Notes: a model not told the origin generated them from the sequence alone. DNA of 64,000 nucleotides from Variovorax sp. (GCA_004210915.1 SEGS01000004.1:1-64000), one strand, 5' to 3'. Positions 1-8,610 are shown, numbered from the stretch's first letter. Translations and numbers: made by a program.

Positions 1-21
1 GGTGGCGGCGGTGGCGGCGGC

Positions 22-222
22 TCAGGCGGCGCCGCCACCACCACCGACGGTTTCACCACCGCCATTGCCAGTGCCGCCGGGAATGCCGCCGCCACCGCCC
101 ACACCACCGAACGAGGCTCCGGCGCGTCCGCTGGACGAGCAGCCGCTGAGCGTGGCCAGCGCAGCGACCACCGCAGTGGCGCACAAGAGCGAGTTGAGTT
201 TTGATTTCCGATTGGCTTTCAT
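22..222 (-). CDS. small glycine-rich lipoprotein, hypothetical
   Basis: A 66-residue protein with a lipoprotein signal: a basic start (MKANRKSK), a hydrophobic stretch, and the lipobox LSGC at about residues 24-27. The mature part is almost only Gly, Ser, Ala and Thr, with poly-Gly runs. The start at 222 is chosen because GGAG lies 5 bases upstream of the ATG; the reading frame stays open further upstream but without such a site. It is probably anchored in the outer membrane. No function can be assigned. The same DNA also reads as a proline-rich frame on the other strand, which is a low-complexity shadow. Confidence 0.6.
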   Translation of the reverse strand: MKANRKSKLNSLLCATAVVAALATLSGCSSSGRAGASFGGVGGGGGIPGGTGNGGGETVGGGGGAA

Positions 223-470
223 CACGTCTCCAACAAAGGATTGGTTTCGAATCCGCCAGGCGCTTGAGGAAATCACGCCCCACGGGAGGATGTGTTTGCC
301 ACCTGCCAAGTGGCGATCACGAAACCTTTCTAAACACGTTTTTGACGTTTTGATGCAAGGCGAGAGGCACTTTCGTTGCGTGCCCGCCTAAAAAATCCGT
401 GATATATCGCACATTTCTGAGGTCTTTTGTGTCTATGTAATCGAAAAGAATTAACCAATGTGCTTGCGTT
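223..470. other. AT-richer intergenic region, likely promoter of the lipoprotein
   Basis: About 250 bases between the lipoprotein start and the stop of the lyase-like gene. It is clearly more AT-rich than its surroundings, especially at 390-455. It probably holds the lipoprotein promoter. I could not place a convincing -35/-10 pair, and I see no gene or terminator hairpin. Confidence 0.4.
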
Positions 471-2108
471 TCAGGGCTTGCGGGCCAACGCCATAAAGGC
501 GCGATTCAGCGACGCTTCCGCTTCGATCAGTTGGGACCGCCGCGCCTTGACCCATGCCTGATCGCGCGCCAGCGATGCACTGGATGCCGCCAGCATCCGG
601 CGCACCTCCGCAGGTTGGGGTCCTCCCGTTCCGGTGCGAGTGCGAACCATGGTCACGGGCGACAGCGTGGCGCGGAAGGTGGCCTCATCCAGCGGTAGTG
701 CCGCCTGCTCCGTCTGGTACTTCTGTCCGGCCTCGGCATAGATGCGCTGCGCTTGCGCGTACGGAAAGTCCTTGGGCCGCAGGTTCTGGCTGCGCGCGTA
801 CACCACGATCTCCGACGCGAAATGGTGACCGACGCGGAACGGCACGCCGTGCAAGCGCTGCAGTGTTTCGGCCAGCTCCATCGAAGTGATCCAGTCGGAC
901 TCTAGTTCCTCCAGCGCGCGTGCCGGGTCAATCTGGAGAGCGCCCAGCACGCCATCGAGCTGCTGCAGCATCTCGACGCCCAGCACGAAGGTCTTGGCGC
1001 CCGCGGCGCTGGCCGTGTTCTTGTAGTCGATCATGCCCGGCGTCACGTTGTGCGCGCGCAGCGTCACCGCCTGCGCCGAAGCCACCACGTCGGTGGCCTT
1101 GGCCCGCGTGTTCTGGATCACGCCGGGATTCGCTTTCTGCGGCATGGCGCTGCTGGTGTAGGTATTGCTGGCGCCCAGCAGCATCCAGGGGCGGGTCTGG
1201 TGGTACTGCACATGCACGTCCTGCAGGAAGGCGCCGACCCGGATGGCGGTAGAGCTCGCGATGGCCGTGGCCTCCAGCGGAATGTCGTAGGTGCTGATCT
1301 GGCCCGCGTCCAGGGAGTTGACGACCACACCGTCAAAGCCGAGAAGCGCAGCGAGGCGTTCGCGGTTGACCGACCAGCTGGAGTTGGACAGTACCGCGGT
1401 GCCCATAGGGCTGAGGTTCAGCCGCGCGTAGGCCTCGCGAATGCGCGTGGCATCGCGCTCGAAGGAGTCGGCGAAGGCCAGCAGGTAGTGCGCGTAGCTG
1501 ATTGGCATGGCCTGCACGCCGTTGGTGTACGCGGGCACGTAGGTGTCCACGTGCTTGCCGGCCAGATCGATCAGCCGCTTGCGCACGGCATCCAGCGCAT
1601 CGGCATAGTCCAGCACTTCCAGTCGCAGCTGCGCGGCGTTCAGCGTCGAATGGATGTCCTGCCGGCTGCGGCCGGTGTGGATCAGCGTGCCTTCGGGACC
1701 GACCTGGTCGGTGATGATCTTCTCGACCTGCAGCACGTCGGTGGGCCGCTTGCCGCCGGGCTGGGCGGCTTGGTCGATGGAGTGGCTGACGCCGCGGGCA
1801 ATGCGCCCGGCCCGCGGCGCGGGAATGATGCCCTGCTCGGCATGCACCACGGTTGACGCCATGTTGATGCGGCCGAACCAATAGAAGACGTCCTGCTGCT
1901 TCGCGAGGGCACTCGTTGCCTCGCCCTTCACTGTGCCCTGAATGCGGGCAACCTGTGCCTGGCATTCCTGGGTCGTGCGGCAGGCGGTGTCGAGGGTATC
2001 GGCGGCTCTCGCGGCGCCGATGCACGCCAGCAGGCTGGCGGTGAGCATGAACGAGGTGGGCAGGCGCAACGCGCCAGAGGGCCGCGCGGCCGAGTTGAAG
2101 GCTTTCAT
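471..2108 (-). CDS. exported argininosuccinate-lyase-like protein
   Basis: A 545-residue member of the fumarase/aspartase/argininosuccinate lyase superfamily. Two family signatures are visible: TGRSRQD at about residues 145-151, and SSAMPQKANP at about 319-328, which carries the serine used as catalytic base in this family. Unlike housekeeping ArgH it begins with a signal peptide, with probable cleavage after ARA near residue 36, so it should act in the periplasm. The start at 2108 has GGAG upstream and gives a clean signal sequence. The family's TH-L-Q-x-A-Q-P motif reads TNGVQAMP at about 195-202, so by eye the conserved His is Asn. It is divergent from a LysR-Bug gene pair, which suggests a carboxylate substrate rather than arginine synthesis. 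Confidence 0.75.
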   Translation of the reverse strand: MKAFNSAARPSGALRLPTSFMLTASLLACIGAARAADTLDTACRTTQECQAQVARIQGTVKGEATSALAKQQDVFYWFGRINMASTVVHAEQGIIPAPRAGRIARGVSHSIDQAAQPGGKRPTDVLQVEKIITDQVGPEGTLIHTGRSRQDIHSTLNAAQLRLEVLDYADALDAVRKRLIDLAGKHVDTYVPAYTNGVQAMPISYAHYLLAFADSFERDATRIREAYARLNLSPMGTAVLSNSSWSVNRERLAALLGFDGVVVNSLDAGQISTYDIPLEATAIASSTAIRVGAFLQDVHVQYHQTRPWMLLGASNTYTSSAMPQKANPGVIQNTRAKATDVVASAQAVTLRAHNVTPGMIDYKNTASAAGAKTFVLGVEMLQQLDGVLGALQIDPARALEELESDWITSMELAETLQRLHGVPFRVGHHFASEIVVYARSQNLRPKDFPYAQAQRIYAEAGQKYQTEQAALPLDEATFRATLSPVTMVRTRTGTGGPQPAEVRRMLAASSASLARDQAWVKARRSQLIEAEASLNRAFMALARKP

Positions 2109-2154
2109 GAATCTGTCTCCGGTGTGTGTACGCTCCGGCCGACTTGGCACAGGG

Positions 2155-2272
2155 AGCTATTGGTTTTTCAGATGGAGATCAGATGGCTCCATCGTCGGAG
2201 GGTGAGTTTTAGGGCTGCGAGCAGCAGCGTCAAATTCATTTATCCTGATCTGTATTCAACAAACCAATAGCT
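2155..2272. promoter_or_regulatory. perfect 12-bp inverted repeat spanning a divergent promoter
   Basis: AGCTATTGGTTT at 2155-2166 is repeated exactly inverted as AAACCAATAGCT at 2261-2272. The arms are 94 bases apart, and the right arm ends 4 bases before the LysR start. The pair brackets the whole control region between the lyase-like gene and the LysR gene. A looped operator for the LysR protein is an inference. Confidence 0.5.
2171..2193. promoter_or_regulatory. candidate LysR operator, 7-bp inverted repeat
   Basis: GATGGAG at 2171-2177 and CTCCATC at 2187-2193 are perfect inverted arms with a 9-base spacer. They lie inside the divergent promoter region between the lyase-like gene and the LysR gene. 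The size and position suit a LysR-type binding site. Confidence 0.4.
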
Positions 2273-2276
2273 TGCC

Positions 2277-3212
2277 GTGTCCCCTGACCGCCTTTTCGCC
2301 CGCCTTGTCGGGCGCGCACGAATCAAGCACTTGCAGTTGGTGGTCGATATCGCCGAGTTGCAAAGCCTGCAGAAGGCGGCATCGGCGTTGGGTTTGAGTC
2401 AGCCAGCCGCCACGCAGGCGTTGGCGGAATTCGAGTCTGTCCTGGGCGCGCCGTTGTTCGAGCGTCACGCCCGTGGCATGCGGCCTTCGGCGCTGGGCGT
2501 CGCGCTGCTGCCCCTGGTTCGGAACGCCCTGCGGCAGATGCAAGCTTGCGCCCACACGGTGGTGGCGTTGCGGGGCGACGCGCGCGGGCTGGTGCGCATC
2601 GGCGCCATTGCTGCAGCCATCGCCGGTTGGTTGACGTCTGCGCTGCCGCCCTTTGCTGTCGCGCATCCGGACATCGCGCTCGACATCCAGGAGTTCACGG
2701 CTGACGACATCCTCGGCTTTATCGAGAACGACAGGGTTGATCTGCTGCTGTGCCGGGAGCCGGCTTCCCTGCCCGACAGTCACGTGTTTATGCCCGTGCT
2801 CGATGATCGCTTCGTGGTCGTGGCGCGTGCGGGCCACCCGCTCGCGGCGCTGGACGCCGTGCCCGATCGGTTGCTGGCCGCGCACACCTGGCTCACGCCT
2901 CCGCTGACAGGCATCGCGCCGCGTGAGTTCGCGGAACTGTTTGCGCGGCTGGGCGGAACGCCGTCAACATGCCAGATGTCCACACGCTCGGTGCTTCTGG
3001 CGGACGCCCTCATGAGTCGCAGCGACATGTTGGCGCTCACGCCTTTCAACCTGATCCGGCCTTTGGTCGAGCAGGGGCGCATCGTCGTCATTCGCACGCG
3101 TGCGGTGTCGCTGGCACCGCTGGGTATCCTGGTGCGCCGGGAAACCACACTGCAGGCTTCCTCGGCCGTTGCGCGAACGATTCAAGGACTTCGGGAATGG
3201 GCGCCGGTGTAA
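2277..3212 (+). CDS. LysR-family transcriptional regulator
   Basis: 311 residues, the usual LysR length. An N-terminal winged helix-turn-helix (about residues 18-75, with LQKAASALGLSQPAATQAL) is followed by a LysR substrate-binding domain. The start is GTG with no strong ribosome site; an inverted-repeat arm lies immediately upstream, so autoregulation is plausible. It is divergent from the exported lyase-like gene, and its last bases overlap the start of the Bug receptor. It therefore most likely controls both, with the effector being the lyase's substrate or product. Confidence 0.85.
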   Translation: MSPDRLFARLVGRARIKHLQLVVDIAELQSLQKAASALGLSQPAATQALAEFESVLGAPLFERHARGMRPSALGVALLPLVRNALRQMQACAHTVVALRGDARGLVRIGAIAAAIAGWLTSALPPFAVAHPDIALDIQEFTADDILGFIENDRVDLLLCREPASLPDSHVFMPVLDDRFVVVARAGHPLAALDAVPDRLLAAHTWLTPPLTGIAPREFAELFARLGGTPSTCQMSTRSVLLADALMSRSDMLALTPFNLIRPLVEQGRIVVIRTRAVSLAPLGILVRRETTLQASSAVARTIQGLREWAPV

Positions 3213-4213
3213 CGAACCCGGTGCCTCCGCAAGAAAAGTGCAGCAGCCGCCGGTCGTTTCTGCTCACCCTCGGCGCATCCGGCGTGGCCCGCATGGGCCC
3301 GGTGTACGCGGAACTTGCTTTTCCACAGCGCCCCCTGACCCTCGTCGTTCCCTACGCGGCAGGTGGCGAGGCCGACGTCACGGCGCGCCGCATGGCCGTC
3401 GCGTTGGCACGGCAGCTGGCACAGCCGGTGATCGTGGAGAACATGGCCGGCGCGTCGGGTGGCTTGGCGGCGCGACGGGTGCTGCGGGCCAAAGCGGATG
3501 GCTACACCTTGATGTTCGGTACGACCAGCGATCTGGTGGTTGCGCCTGCGGTGAACCCGCAACTGGGCTACCAGAGCTCCGATTTCTCTTTGATCGCGAT
3601 GTACGGCCATGCGCCCATGGCGCTGGTGGTGCGCGTCGGCCTCGGCGTGCAGAGCATCGACGCCTTCATCGACGAAGCGCGGCGTCAGCCGGGGCGACTC
3701 TCCATGGGCGCAACGGGTCGACAGTCGTTCCAGGCGCTGGCGGCGCAGAGTCTCGCTCGAGCGGCTGGCGTTCAACTGCTGCATGTGCCCTATCAGAAGG
3801 GGACCCAGTTGATGCATGACCTGTCGAGCGGGCGCATCGATGCCGTGGTGGTGCCCCTGCCCGCGGCCCTCCACCAGGCCCGGCAATGGGGGCACATCGT
3901 GGTGGGCACGCTGTCGAATGCACGGAGCCTGGCCAGCCCTGACACGCCCACGGTCAACGAAGGAAGGTCGCTCAAAGGTGTTGTGTCCGAGATCTGGGCT
4001 GGCCTGGTCGCGCCCGCAGGTCTGGCGCAAGAGGTAATGGCATCGCTGCATCGCGCTGTGCAGGCGCTGCTGGTCGATCCTGCATTTCACGTGCTGAGGA
4101 TGCGGCTGGCCGATGTGCCTGCCCCGCCGATGTCGGCGGCGGAATTCGCTCGGTTCGTGCAGGCTGAGGAATCCCGCATGCGTGACATCGTGCGTCAGTT
4201 GCCGCTGGCGTAG
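3197..4213 (+). CDS. TctC/Bug-family solute receptor with Tat-type signal
   Basis: 338 residues of the tripartite tricarboxylate transporter receptor family, periplasmic proteins that bind small carboxylates. Family features include PLTLVVPYAAGGEADVTAR after the signal, then LLHVPYQKGTQ and an SGRIDAVV segment. The signal has a twin-arginine motif, SSRRSFLLTLG with RR at 18-19, rather than the usual Sec signal. The start at 3197 overlaps the LysR stop by 16 bases, so translation is probably coupled. No TctA or TctB membrane subunits lie nearby, so it is an orphan receptor serving a transporter elsewhere or a sensing role. Confidence 0.85.
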   Translation: MGAGVTNPVPPQEKCSSRRSFLLTLGASGVARMGPVYAELAFPQRPLTLVVPYAAGGEADVTARRMAVALARQLAQPVIVENMAGASGGLAARRVLRAKADGYTLMFGTTSDLVVAPAVNPQLGYQSSDFSLIAMYGHAPMALVVRVGLGVQSIDAFIDEARRQPGRLSMGATGRQSFQALAAQSLARAAGVQLLHVPYQKGTQLMHDLSSGRIDAVVVPLPAALHQARQWGHIVVGTLSNARSLASPDTPTVNEGRSLKGVVSEIWAGLVAPAGLAQEVMASLHRAVQALLVDPAFHVLRMRLADVPAPPMSAAEFARFVQAEESRMRDIVRQLPLA

Positions 4214-4228
4214 AACCCAACCGACCCG

Positions 4229-5026
4229 ATGCCCGACGCACTCATTTCTGCTGCGCCCCGCCGACGCGGATCGCGCTGGGTGCGTTGGGCTCTGGCGTTC
4301 TTGTGCCTGCTTGCGTTGCTGATGCTCGGCCCGCTGGGCGTCCTGGCATTCGGCAACCTGGACCTGAACACGCCATGGCACATGACGCGTCGCGAGAGCA
4401 CCGGGCAGGCGCACGACCCGTCCGTCGAGCGCGGAGCGGTTGTGCAGGTCTATGGCGCGCGGATCGTGCGATGGCGCGGCGCCTTCGGCATCCATCCGTG
4501 GATCGCGGTCAAGCGGGCCGGGGCCGAGCGGTACACCACGTATGACATCGTCGGCTGGCGTGCCCGCCGCGGCGGGGATGCGATGGTCAGCAACGAGGTG
4601 GAAGCACCGGACATGCTCTGGTACGGCGCCCATCCGCAACTGCTGGCCGACCACCGGGGTCCGCAGGCCGAAGCCATGATCGACGCGATCGAATCGGCCG
4701 TGGCGGCTTACCCGTGGCGCGGGTCGTACCGCCTTTGGCCCGGCCCCAACAGCAATACCTTCGTGGCCTGGGTGGCCCGGCAGGTGCCTGCGCTGCGGCT
4801 GGATCTGCCCCCCACGGCCATCGGCAAGGACTATCTGGGCTTGACCACGTTCAGTGCCCCTGCGCCCAGCGGCACGGGGTGGCAGCTGTCGCTGGCGGGG
4901 CTTGCGGGCGTCACGGTGGCCCGCGACGAGGGTCTGGAACTGAACCTGCTGGGCCTCGGCTTCGACGTCGACGATCGGGCCCTTCGGCTGCCGGGGTTCG
5001 GCCGGCTGCCAGAGCGCGCGCGATGA
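4229..5026 (+). CDS. DUF3750 family protein
   Basis: 265 residues. A basic N-terminus is followed by one membrane segment (about 19-42); the rest should face the periplasm. The motif WPGPNSNTF and the nearby YPWRGSYRLW resemble the DUF3750 family, whose function is unknown. The spacing after the Bug receptor stop is 15 bases, so it could be co-transcribed, although it has no obvious link to carboxylate uptake. Family assignment is from memory of the motif. Confidence 0.65.
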   Translation: MPDALISAAPRRRGSRWVRWALAFLCLLALLMLGPLGVLAFGNLDLNTPWHMTRRESTGQAHDPSVERGAVVQVYGARIVRWRGAFGIHPWIAVKRAGAERYTTYDIVGWRARRGGDAMVSNEVEAPDMLWYGAHPQLLADHRGPQAEAMIDAIESAVAAYPWRGSYRLWPGPNSNTFVAWVARQVPALRLDLPPTAIGKDYLGLTTFSAPAPSGTGWQLSLAGLAGVTVARDEGLELNLLGLGFDVDDRALRLPGFGRLPERAR

Positions 5027-5114
5027 TCAGCTGGTAGCAGGACCGCGCGTCAGAGAGCGCCCGTCGGCGGACAAGCGACGATCAATTTCAAGTGTGCCGC
5101 CGTGCCGGACCCAC

Positions 5115-5453
5115 TCATTTCTTCGGAGGTGGCGCCTGATCGGTTTGCGTCGTGCTGTTTTTCGAGCCATCACCCGGATGGCGCCCGCTCAAGCCACCGG
5201 TGGTGCCAACGCCAGGCGTGCGTGCATTGCCGGAGCGCGCTATCGGGTTGTCCGGATTGGTGGCGGCCTCCGCCGGCCGGTCCTGCCTTGCGCCTGTGTC
5301 GCGGCCGCGGCTTGCCGGCTTCTTCTCTGCTTGCCCCGCCGTCGACGGCGCAGCGGATCCTTTCGGGTTGCCGCTGGGCTGTGCATGCGCGATGAACGAC
5401 GCCGTCAGCACGGAAGCACCAAGGGCCAAAGAGAAAGCGCGTTTGAATGTCAT
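5115..5453 (-). CDS. small secreted protein, hypothetical
   Basis: 112 residues. A clear Sec signal (MTFKRAFSLALGASVL, cleavage after AHA near residue 24) precedes a hydrophilic, Pro/Gly/Ser-rich, probably disordered tail ending in APPPKK. The start at 5453 is chosen because GAGGAG lies about 6 bases upstream; the longer open frame has no signal. I recognise no domain. Confidence 0.65.
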   Translation of the reverse strand: MTFKRAFSLALGASVLTASFIAHAQPSGNPKGSAAPSTAGQAEKKPASRGRDTGARQDRPAEAATNPDNPIARSGNARTPGVGTTGGLSGRHPGDGSKNSTTQTDQAPPPKK

Positions 5454-5569
5454 GGGAAGACTCCTCGTTTCGATCAAGACATTCAAATTAATTGGCAGGC
5501 CGCGCCGCGGGGTAGGTGGATCACTTGCACGAGAGTACGACCCGGCCGCCGCGCACCTCTGCTCGCAAC

Positions 5570-6424
5570 TCAGAAGCGCATCTTGGCGGCGAGCACCGGT
5601 CCCTGGAACTTCACGCGCAGACCTCGGACACCCTCGTCCTCGCGCTTGAGGTCGACATCCGTCACGGCATAGGCCAGCGACACCCCGAGATTGCGAACGG
5701 GGAACCACTCGGCACCGATGCTGGCGTTGTAGATGCTGCCGCGGACGCCGCTGCCCCCGCTCTTGCGGATGCCGGACGCATCGGCGAACAGGCGAAGGTC
5801 CGGAGAAATCGCGTGGCGAATGCCGACCTCGAGCATCGGGGCCACTGCGTCGTCGCGGTCCTGACGGCTGAAGTTGCCGTTGTAGCCAATGAAGCCGGCG
5901 CCTGCGAGGCCTACGTTGGCGGCCGCGAACGCGTTGGTCTCGAGCGCCACCCGGTAGTAGCCAATGCCCGCGCCGATGCCGAAGACCGTGTTGCCGGTTC
6001 CGAACCAGTAGCGGTACCCGAGGCGCGCCACGTCCAGATCGAAGGCAGCGCTGACGCCGATGGCCGTGCTCGCGCCGAAGGGGACGGCGTTGTAGGTCCC
6101 CACGTTCGAGCTGGCATAGCCCTGGCTGTAGCGGAACGCATCGAACGAAATGCCGTGGTTGTCGCCGAGCAAAAACTCACCGCTGATGCGCGGCATGGTC
6201 TTGCGCTCGCCGTCGATGTCGCCCAGATGGACCGAGCCGGTCGAGCCGCCCACTGTGGCCCCGAGCTCGGGTTTTGCACTGAACGCGCCGACGGACAGGC
6301 TGAAGCGGTCGAGTGCGGGCGACATCTGCTGGGCGTGCGCAGGCGCGGCGGCGTAAGACGTCAGGCCGGCGACGGCGGTGAGCAATGTGAAGCGGCGGAA
6401 GTTCAGGGCGGGCGAAAGAATCAT
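5570..6424 (-). CDS. outer-membrane beta-barrel-like protein
   Basis: 284 residues. The signal peptide ends at AHAQ near residue 32. The mature part has alternating polar/aromatic strands typical of an 8-12-strand outer-membrane barrel, such as FSLSVGAFSAK, ARLGYRYWFGTG and VSLAYAVTDVDLKRE, and ends in Phe (AAKMRF), the usual outer-membrane signal for barrel assembly. The start at 6424 is the ATG that gives the signal peptide. Substrate and role are unknown. Confidence 0.65.
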   Translation of the reverse strand: MILSPALNFRRFTLLTAVAGLTSYAAAPAHAQQMSPALDRFSLSVGAFSAKPELGATVGGSTGSVHLGDIDGERKTMPRISGEFLLGDNHGISFDAFRYSQGYASSNVGTYNAVPFGASTAIGVSAAFDLDVARLGYRYWFGTGNTVFGIGAGIGYYRVALETNAFAAANVGLAGAGFIGYNGNFSRQDRDDAVAPMLEVGIRHAISPDLRLFADASGIRKSGGSGVRGSIYNASIGAEWFPVRNLGVSLAYAVTDVDLKREDEGVRGLRVKFQGPVLAAKMRF

Positions 6425-6468
6425 GGCCTTTGGTCGAATGAAGATGTGAGGGATCGATGACGGAGACG

Positions 6469-6490
6469 CATCGCATCGACATCGCATCGA
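6469..6490. repeat. 11-bp tandem repeat, two copies
   Basis: CATCGCATCGA occurs twice head to tail (6469-6479 and 6480-6490), in the leader of the barrel protein gene and upstream of the DUF4256 gene. The 11-base period places both copies on nearly the same DNA face, but simple slippage is an equally good explanation. Confidence 0.5.
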
Positions 6491-6598
6491 CGACGTGTCG
6501 AGACACAATTGAGTCACATTCGAAGGCGGTTGCCGGTAGGACGTTGCCGCACTCAGAATGTCGGCGCAGGCAGTGGCCAATGATTGGAAGGACAACGC

Positions 6599-7144
6599 AT
6601 GAAGCCAGCACAACACCAGAAGCTGATCGACACGCTGCAATTGCGGTTCACTGAGAACCGGGCAAGGCATCCCGCCGCCGCATGGGATCACGTTCTAGCG
6701 CGCCTGCAGCGCAGTGCGGCGAAGCTCGACGCCTTGAACGCGATGGAGCAAAGCGGCGGCGAGCCCGACGTCGTCGGCGCGGCGGGCGACGAGGGCGCTT
6801 TCATGTTTTTCGATTGCGCCACCGAGAGCCCCCAGGGGCGCCGAAGTCTTTGCTACGACGGGGAAGCGCTGCGCTCGCGCAAGGAGAACAAGCCGGCGGG
6901 CAGCGCGGTCGAGCTCGCCGTGACCATGGGCATTTCGCTGTTGACCGAGGCGCAGTACCACCAGCTCCAGACCGTGGGCGAGTTCGACCTGAAAACGTCG
7001 AGTTGGCTGGCCACGCCGGCCGAGCTTCGCCAGCGCGGCGGAGCGCTGTTCGGCGACCGGCGCTACGACCGGGTCTTCGTGTATCACAACGGCGTGCAGT
7101 CGTACTACGCCGCGCGCGGGTTCCGAGGCGCGCTGAAGGTCTGA
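6599..7144 (+). CDS. DUF4256 family protein
   Basis: 181 residues, cytoplasmic, no signal. Features recalled from the DUF4256 family are visible: LQLRFTENRARHP near the start, EGAFMFFDCATESP in the middle and DRVFVYHNGVQSYYAARGFRG at the end. Function is unknown. The start at 6599 has AAGGA upstream. It is divergent from the barrel-protein gene and convergent with the CMD gene. Confidence 0.7.
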   Translation: MKPAQHQKLIDTLQLRFTENRARHPAAAWDHVLARLQRSAAKLDALNAMEQSGGEPDVVGAAGDEGAFMFFDCATESPQGRRSLCYDGEALRSRKENKPAGSAVELAVTMGISLLTEAQYHQLQTVGEFDLKTSSWLATPAELRQRGGALFGDRRYDRVFVYHNGVQSYYAARGFRGALKV

Positions 7145-7186
7145 GGCGGCGGTGGCAGGCGCTTTCGCGGGGCGCCGGGTGTCAGC

Positions 7187-7209
7187 CCGGGCAGCCTTGC
7201 TGCGCCCGG
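7187..7209. terminator. hairpin between convergent genes
   Basis: CCGGGC-AGC pairs with GCT-GC-GCCCGG across a short loop, with a two-base bulge. It sits directly between the stops of the DUF4256 gene and the CMD gene. There is no clear T-run, so it is a weak terminator candidate. Confidence 0.3.
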
Positions 7210-8004
7210 CTAGCGCATGCCTTCCGAAGGTGCGGTCGGCCGGCTCGCCAGGTGGCGCGCAAGCGCCCCCGTCGCGCGCGCAGCGGCTTCCGCATCGACG
7301 CGGTCGGACAGCACTTGGGTCACCTGATTCAGCTGGCCGCCCGTCAGGCCCACGTTCATGCTGATGGCCATGTGCGATTGCAGTTGCGAGTCCGCGCCTT
7401 TCAGCGCCGAGAGCATGCCGACCGTGGCGAGCTCGCGACTCTGCCAGTCGAAGTTGTCGCGCTCGAAGATGTCTCCGAAAAGGTGGGTCTTCAGATATTC
7501 ATCCGCAGCAGGCGCGAAGTCGAAGAGCGCACCTTTCACCGGGCTCCCGACGAGCTTCGTCTGGTTGGCCGTGCCGGCCGCCAGCAGCGCGTCGCCTCTT
7601 GGAATCGCGCGCGTGGGGGCGCGTCCTTCTGCATCCTGCTTGCCGCGCTGCTTGCGCGCCTCGACCACCTTCATCAGCTCGCCCAACGCGTTCAGGCTGC
7701 GGGGGAAACCGGCGTAGGCATACAACTGGGTCAGGACTTCCTTGGCCTCATTGATTGTCAGACCGGCGTCGAGTCCCTGCTCCAGCGCCGGGCCCAGGCG
7801 TGCCATGTCGCCGGCCGCTCCATGGGCTGCGATCGGAACGATGGCCTGCTGCCGGATCGACAAGGTTTCCGAGGGAAGCTGTGCCTGGGCCCGAGCAGTG
7901 GCAACGGGCGTCGTCGAGGTGGCGTTGCCCCAACTGGCGGCCAGCGCGAGTACCAGGCCGGCCGCGACACGCCCGTGCCGCTCAACGTGCTGTGTATTGC
8001 TCAT
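7210..8004 (-). CDS. exported carboxymuconolactone decarboxylase family protein
   Basis: 264 residues with a signal peptide and two tandem CMD/AhpD-like helical domains (about 60-125 and 170-255). Motifs include [23 protein letters not shown] and [24 protein letters not shown]. It lacks the CxxC pair of true AhpD peroxidases, so a decarboxylase-like or other role is likelier. The ATG at 8004 is preferred over a GTG three bases earlier. It overlaps the end of the cupin gene by 23 bases, so the two are coupled and probably act on the same compound in the periplasm. Confidence 0.75.
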   Translation of the reverse strand: MSNTQHVERHGRVAAGLVLALAASWGNATSTTPVATARAQAQLPSETLSIRQQAIVPIAAHGAAGDMARLGPALEQGLDAGLTINEAKEVLTQLYAYAGFPRSLNALGELMKVVEARKQRGKQDAEGRAPTRAIPRGDALLAAGTANQTKLVGSPVKGALFDFAPAADEYLKTHLFGDIFERDNFDWQSRELATVGMLSALKGADSQLQSHMAISMNVGLTGGQLNQVTQVLSDRVDAEAAARATGALARHLASRPTAPSEGMR

Positions 8005-8470
8005 CACTGACCTTCTCCATCCATTCCACGTTCTTGCCGTCGAGCGTGCCCGTGACCGCCAGGTGGGTCATGCCGGTTGTCGGCGAGGCGCCGTGCCAGT
8101 GCTTCACGCCCGGTGGGCACCACACGACGTCGCCCGGACGGAATTCCTGGACGGGCTTGCCCCATTGCTGGGTGCGGCCCACGCCCGACACGATGACCAA
8201 TTGCTGGCCCGCAGGGTGGGTGTGCCATGCCGAGCGCGCGCCAGGCTCAAAGGTGACGTGGGCACCCGACGTGTTGATGTGCTGGTTCGCGCTCCAAACC
8301 GGGTCCACGCGCACGCGACCGGTGAAGAACGCGTCGGGGCCGGCAGCAGACGGCTGCGCGCCCGCCCGGGTGATCTGCATGTCCGCGCCAGCCGCGGATG
8401 CCTGAGCCCCCGCAGCCATGGGCTGGGCGATCACCAGGCACGTGAGGATCGGGGATAGATAGCGACGCAA
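7982..8470 (-). CDS. exported cupin-domain protein
   Basis: 162 residues. A signal peptide ([23 protein letters not shown]) leads into one cupin barrel. Metal-site motifs: [10 protein letters not shown] (HxH, with Gln where the family often has Glu) and [10 protein letters not shown]. The start is inferred as TTG at 8470, because AGGAG lies 9 bases upstream and a proper signal peptide follows; longer frames give no signal. It is the first gene of a cupin-CMD pair, a pairing seen in many soil bacteria. It is divergent from a LysR gene that probably controls it. Confidence 0.7.
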   Translation of the reverse strand: MRRYLSPILTCLVIAQPMAAGAQASAAGADMQITRAGAQPSAAGPDAFFTGRVRVDPVWSANQHINTSGAHVTFEPGARSAWHTHPAGQQLVIVSGVGRTQQWGKPVQEFRPGDVVWCPPGVKHWHGASPTTGMTHLAVTGTLDGKNVEWMEKVSDEQYTAR

Positions 8471-8610
8471 GGTTCGGAACTCCTGGTGGGTGGATTGAAC
8501 GGGAGACGGGGATGTACCGAGTGGCGTCCCGCGTCTGGAACCACAAGTGGCTCTGCATGCAAAGAACTTTATGGCCGAGGCCTTTGGATGAGAAGACGGC
8601 AAAATCGGCA

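Noticed and set aside
2-391. Plus-strand proline-rich open frame at the left edge
   Set aside because: It is the complement of the glycine-rich lipoprotein; low-complexity shadow with no ribosome site.
4228-5126. Similar 25-base stretches at 4228 and 5101 (both reading CCACTCATTTCT-like after a start-like codon)
   Set aside because: The second copy lies over the 3' end of a minus-strand gene and starts no supported protein; about 20 of 25 matches in GC-rich DNA is not enough to claim a duplication.
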